From Spirosoma aerolatum (GTDB lineage Bacteria; Bacteroidota; Bacteroidia; Cytophagales; Spirosomataceae), in NCBI RefSeq assembly GCF_002056795.1, contig NZ_CP020104.1, forward strand, positions 4,969,501 through 5,033,500: a DNA stretch of 64,000 nucleotides, in the 5' to 3' direction. The notes beneath the pieces were generated by a model, which did not search any database, was not told the DNA's origin, and saw nothing but the letters and a program-made list of their open reading frames with translations. The translations under genes were made by a program, and so were the position numbers. Below, piece after piece: positions 62,132 to 64,000 of the stretch; the stretch's first letter is position 1, and the number at the start of each line of letters is the position of its first letter.

Positions 62132-62365
62132 ATGGAAATCAATCACGATTTACTCCTATCGCTGGGATTTGTAAAACTGCCGAATCGGAAATCGGGATAC
62201 ACCTATAAAGGTGTAGCAGGCCGATTGCTGGCGGAAGACAGTACCTTTTTCTTTTATGATTTTGCCCCGGCCATTCGCACTAAATCAGAACTGCAGTTCA
62301 TGATGATGGCCATTGACTATCGACAGCGGCTGGAAGATGAGGCATTTGACCAATCAACTTTTTGA
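62132..62365 (+). CDS. Small protein of unknown function
   Basis: 77 aa: MEINHDLLLSLGFVKLPNRK, then SGYTYKGVAGRLLAEDSTFFFY and a helical end IDYRQRLEDEAFDQ. No family recognised. It resembles the small phage-like or housekeeping 'DLLLSLGF' proteins of Bacteroidota only in general form. Divergent from gapN. Confidence is modest because of size. Confidence 0.5.
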   Translation: MEINHDLLLSLGFVKLPNRKSGYTYKGVAGRLLAEDSTFFFYDFAPAIRTKSELQFMMMAIDYRQRLEDEAFDQSTF

Positions 62366-62405
62366 GCCGAGAGAAAATAGCTCGTTCAGTTTATGGATGG
62401 GGTGT

Positions 62406-62813
62406 TTAAATAGCCTGTACACTCTTCAGATTCAGTTTGTTATCAAACACAAACACCTTTTCGTTTATACTTAAGCTACCCAGATTATTTTTAGCTCTGT
62501 ACTTCACCCGGACAATGATATAGGCGCGTCTGGGATCGACCCGGCCAAAATCAGCGTCTTCCCGAATAATTTCCAGACTCGACGGATCGCGTGTCGTTGT
62601 TTTCAGGTATTCTTCTGCCGTCATTTTCGCATCCAGTAGCTCTTCGTGCCGAATCTGCCCCTCAATCAACAAGAAAGGCCCGGACTCAGCCGTTTCGTGA
62701 AAACTCAGTACGACAGACGTATGCATGTCTGGTTGAAACGGTATTGCCCCTCCTAACGCAGCAGGAACGTATACATGTACACTAATAACGAGCGGTAAAA
62801 ATTTCTTAAGCAT
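62406..62813 (-). CDS. Exported protein of unknown function
   Basis: 135 aa with a signal peptide (MLKKFLPLVISVHVYVPAAL). The mature part ends in three predicted beta-strands (YIIVRVKYRAKNNLGS, SINEKVFVFDNKLNLKSVQ) and has EYLKTTTRDPSSLEIIRED, a pattern seen in small secreted stress-response-like proteins. No family is claimed. It converges on the 77-aa ORF. Confidence 0.6.
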   Translation of the reverse strand: MLKKFLPLVISVHVYVPAALGGAIPFQPDMHTSVVLSFHETAESGPFLLIEGQIRHEELLDAKMTAEEYLKTTTRDPSSLEIIREDADFGRVDPRRAYIIVRVKYRAKNNLGSLSINEKVFVFDNKLNLKSVQAI

Positions 62814-63110
62814 AGCGAACTCTGTTTAAGCCCTTACAGCCAATAGCCCGACAAGATGGTTTTGGCTTAGTCAAATATATACAATACGGATTTATTTATA
62901 TTCATATATACTGCTCAAATTAGGCAAAGGTCTGTCGCCCAACGTCAGGTACATGCAGTCTGACTTACTCTTCCAAAATAGAAAAGTTGCCTTTCAAAAT
63001 GGAAAGCTTTTTAATACCTGCTTTTTCCCAAAAACCAACGGCCCGAAACACAATAGACTAAAAATCAACAACTTACTAAATAACACCTGTTAACACCAGG
63101 AACTTTGGCA

Positions 63111-63118
63111 TAGGTTTG
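63111..63118 (+). promoter_or_regulatory. TAGGTTTG, candidate promoter for the kdp remnant
   Basis: TAGGTTTG matches the -7 consensus TAnnTTTG and lies 33 bp before the small membrane ORF. It would give a transcript starting near 63125. The rest of 62814-63151 is A+T-rich and contains the near-repeats CCAAAATAGAAAAG and TCAAAATGGAAAG (about 62974-63006) but no gene. Confidence 0.4.
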
Positions 63119-63151
63119 GACCATCTGATACCGAAACCAAACAGGTCTTTT

Positions 63152-63238
63152 ATGGGAACGCTCCTGCTGCTGATTGTGACTGCCATCCTTTGCTTTATCT
63201 TTTTCTACAAAGCCATCGACTGGTTCGAACACATTTAA
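63152..63238 (+). CDS. Small single-helix membrane protein upstream of kdpF
   Basis: 28 aa (MGTLLLLIVTAILCFIFFYK, ending AIDWFEHI). One transmembrane helix. It lies 26 bp before kdpF in the same direction. Its size and place suggest an accessory subunit or leader of the kdp operon, but I know of no characterised function. Confidence 0.55.
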   Translation: MGTLLLLIVTAILCFIFFYKAIDWFEHI

Positions 63239-63264
63239 CCTAAACACCGGTTCACCGGACTATC

Positions 63265-63345
63265 ATGATTACGCTCGTCTTTATTGTAGCACTTCTGGTT
63301 TTTGCCTACATACTCTACGTCCTGATTAAACCCGAAAAATTCTAA
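63265..63345 (+). CDS. kdpF: KdpF, small subunit of the K+-transporting ATPase
   Basis: 26 aa, MITLVFIVALLVFAYILYVL then IKPEKF. The 'YVLIKPEKF' ending is the KdpF hallmark. KdpF is a single-helix membrane peptide that stabilises the KdpABC complex, a high-affinity ATP-driven potassium importer. The gene is intact, 13 bp before the kdpA remnant. With kdpA and kdpB destroyed, it has no obvious local partner. Confidence 0.85.
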   Translation: MITLVFIVALLVFAYILYVLIKPEKF

Positions 63346-63358
63346 CTCAAACTACACA

Positions 63359-63544
63359 ATGACTACCGAATGGATGGGGGTTATTGTTACCTACGGTATC
63401 ACCGTGTTGCTGGCAATATCATTGGGCAAGTTCCTTTTCGTGACGGTTCTCTCCGCTGATGTTGCCGAAGCCATCGCGGAAGTACGAAGTAAAGTGCAAG
63501 CCGAATCGCTGTTGAAGAAAACGCCGACCGCTTGCTTCGTCTGA
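63359..63544 (+). pseudogene. kdpA-kdpB fusion remnant
   Basis: Residues 1-27 (MTTEWMGVIVTYGITVLLAI, then SLGKFLF) match the first helix of KdpA. From about residue 28 the same frame continues as VTVLSADVAEAIAEVRSKVQ then AESLLKK, which matches the KdpB segment TVLFANFAEAIAEGRGKAQA of P-type ATPases (that sequence is known family consensus, not in this window). After residue 54 the frame enters histidine-kinase sequence out of phase and stops at 63542-63544. KdpA is normally about 560 aa and KdpB about 680 aa, so almost all of both is missing. I infer nested internal deletions of a kdp operon. Confidence 0.85.
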
Positions 63545-64000
63545 CCGGCGACATTCTGAATATGGTTCAGGTTGAGTCGGGGTAGATCGAACTCCACATT
63601 CAGTCGGTTAAACCATTAGAGATGGTCCAAACGGCCATGGCAGACCTCCGAACGCAGGCCGAGCAGAAACAAATTCAGTTTGCGCTGTCGGCATCCGATC
63701 GTAAAAGCGGATTTGGATAAAGCCTCTTAGGTACTGATTAACTTCCTGTCGAATGCCGTTCGGGACAGTCCCGAACAAGCAACGATCGACATTGCTGTTA
63801 ATCAACTGGATAATGAAGTAGAATTCATGGTTCGGGATTATGGTCCAGGCTTACAACCCGCACACCGCGTTTGCTTGTTTGATCAGTATTTCAAAGCCCC
63901 CAGCCTCAATGGCCAGGTCAGTGGCATAGGGTTAGGTCTGGCCATTTCCACAGAGTTTATTCAATCGATGGGTGGACAGATCGGTTTGATATTCCATGAT
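63514..64000 (+). pseudogene. Sensor histidine kinase remnant (runs past the window end)
   Basis: The frame from 63514 reads EENADRLLRLTGDILNMVQV then ESG, the helix after the H-box of a HisKA domain; the phosphate-accepting His itself is absent. A TAG at 63583 interrupts it, then IELHIQSVKPLEMVQTAMAD continues. A shift near 63700 changes the frame, and a second TAG stands at 63728. The rest is an HATPase_c domain: VLINFLSNAVRDSPE (N-box), VRDYGPGL (G1), FDQYFKA (F-box), SGIGLGLAIS (G2). It is probably the kinase of the kdp operon, KdpD-like, and is not functional as read. Confidence 0.85.

Noticed and set aside
63095..63125. A sigma-54-like promoter (TTGGCATAGGTTTGGA) before the kdp remnant
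   Set aside because: The GG-to-GC spacing works only with GA in place of GC at -12, and the same bases fit the usual TAnnTTTG box better.
1..64000. CRISPR arrays, tRNA or rRNA genes
   Set aside because: No regularly spaced direct repeats, cloverleaf-like segments or conserved rRNA stretches were recognised by reading; a covariance-model scan was not possible here.

Overview
This window looks like a chromosome segment of a Bacteroidota bacterium, most likely a Cytophagales member close to Spirosoma. The evidence is a SusC/SusD outer-membrane pair, a C-terminal type IX secretion sorting domain, TAnnTTTG promoter-like boxes, starts without clear Shine-Dalgarno sequences, and a base composition that appears close to half G+C by eye. 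No rRNA, tRNA, CRISPR array or transposase was recognised.

Positions 1-9 kb hold a leftward susC-susD-RidA-like operon, a divergent DeoR-type regulator, an alpha/beta hydrolase and DNA polymerase IV (dinB).

Positions 9-42 kb are dominated by nine very large permeases (about 855-893 aa). They are FtsX/MacB-like, internally duplicated, and carry a conserved cytoplasmic N-terminal prefix. They fall into three groups, each headed by a small PadR-family regulator: PadR1-P1; PadR2-P2-P3-P4 with P5; and PadR3-P6-P7-P8-P9. None has an ABC ATPase gene beside it. The region upstream of every PadR gene carries two copies of the same inverted repeat, TGTCC-N6-GGACA, about 21 bp apart, followed by a second shared element, TTGGC-N5-ATTTG-N-TC. 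The prefix domain comes in subtypes that follow the three groups. This is the best candidate for an undescribed system in the window; it resembles the PadR-linked 'duplicated orphan permeases' known from Acidobacteria. Other genes are interspersed: a DUF4440 protein, a sugar isomerase-like protein, a lone MacB-like permease, the DNA glycosylase tag, a decayed toxin-antitoxin pair, two surface or secreted proteins, a membrane protein and a DHFR-like reductase.

Positions 42-62 kb hold metabolic and envelope genes: a UbiA-like membrane protein, an NTF2-like protein, a NamZ/DUF1343 muramidase, the tRNA thiolase mnmA, a DUF1080 glycoside-binding/hydrolase protein, a HAD phosphatase, a large secreted LRR-TPR protein, agmatine deiminase, two periplasmic PpiC isomerases (one with an embedded OmpA-like domain), a MoxR ATPase, an orphan ABC ATPase and a GapN-like aldehyde dehydrogenase.

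The last kilobase is the scar of a kdp potassium-transport operon. A small membrane ORF and kdpF are intact, but kdpA, kdpB and a sensor histidine kinase survive only as short fragments fused end to end and then interrupted by stops and a frameshift. Many intergenic gaps hold strong palindromes belonging to several recurrent families (GTAGAGAC, GACGC, CACAGAG, GTCATGCTGACG, GAATGATTGAATT).
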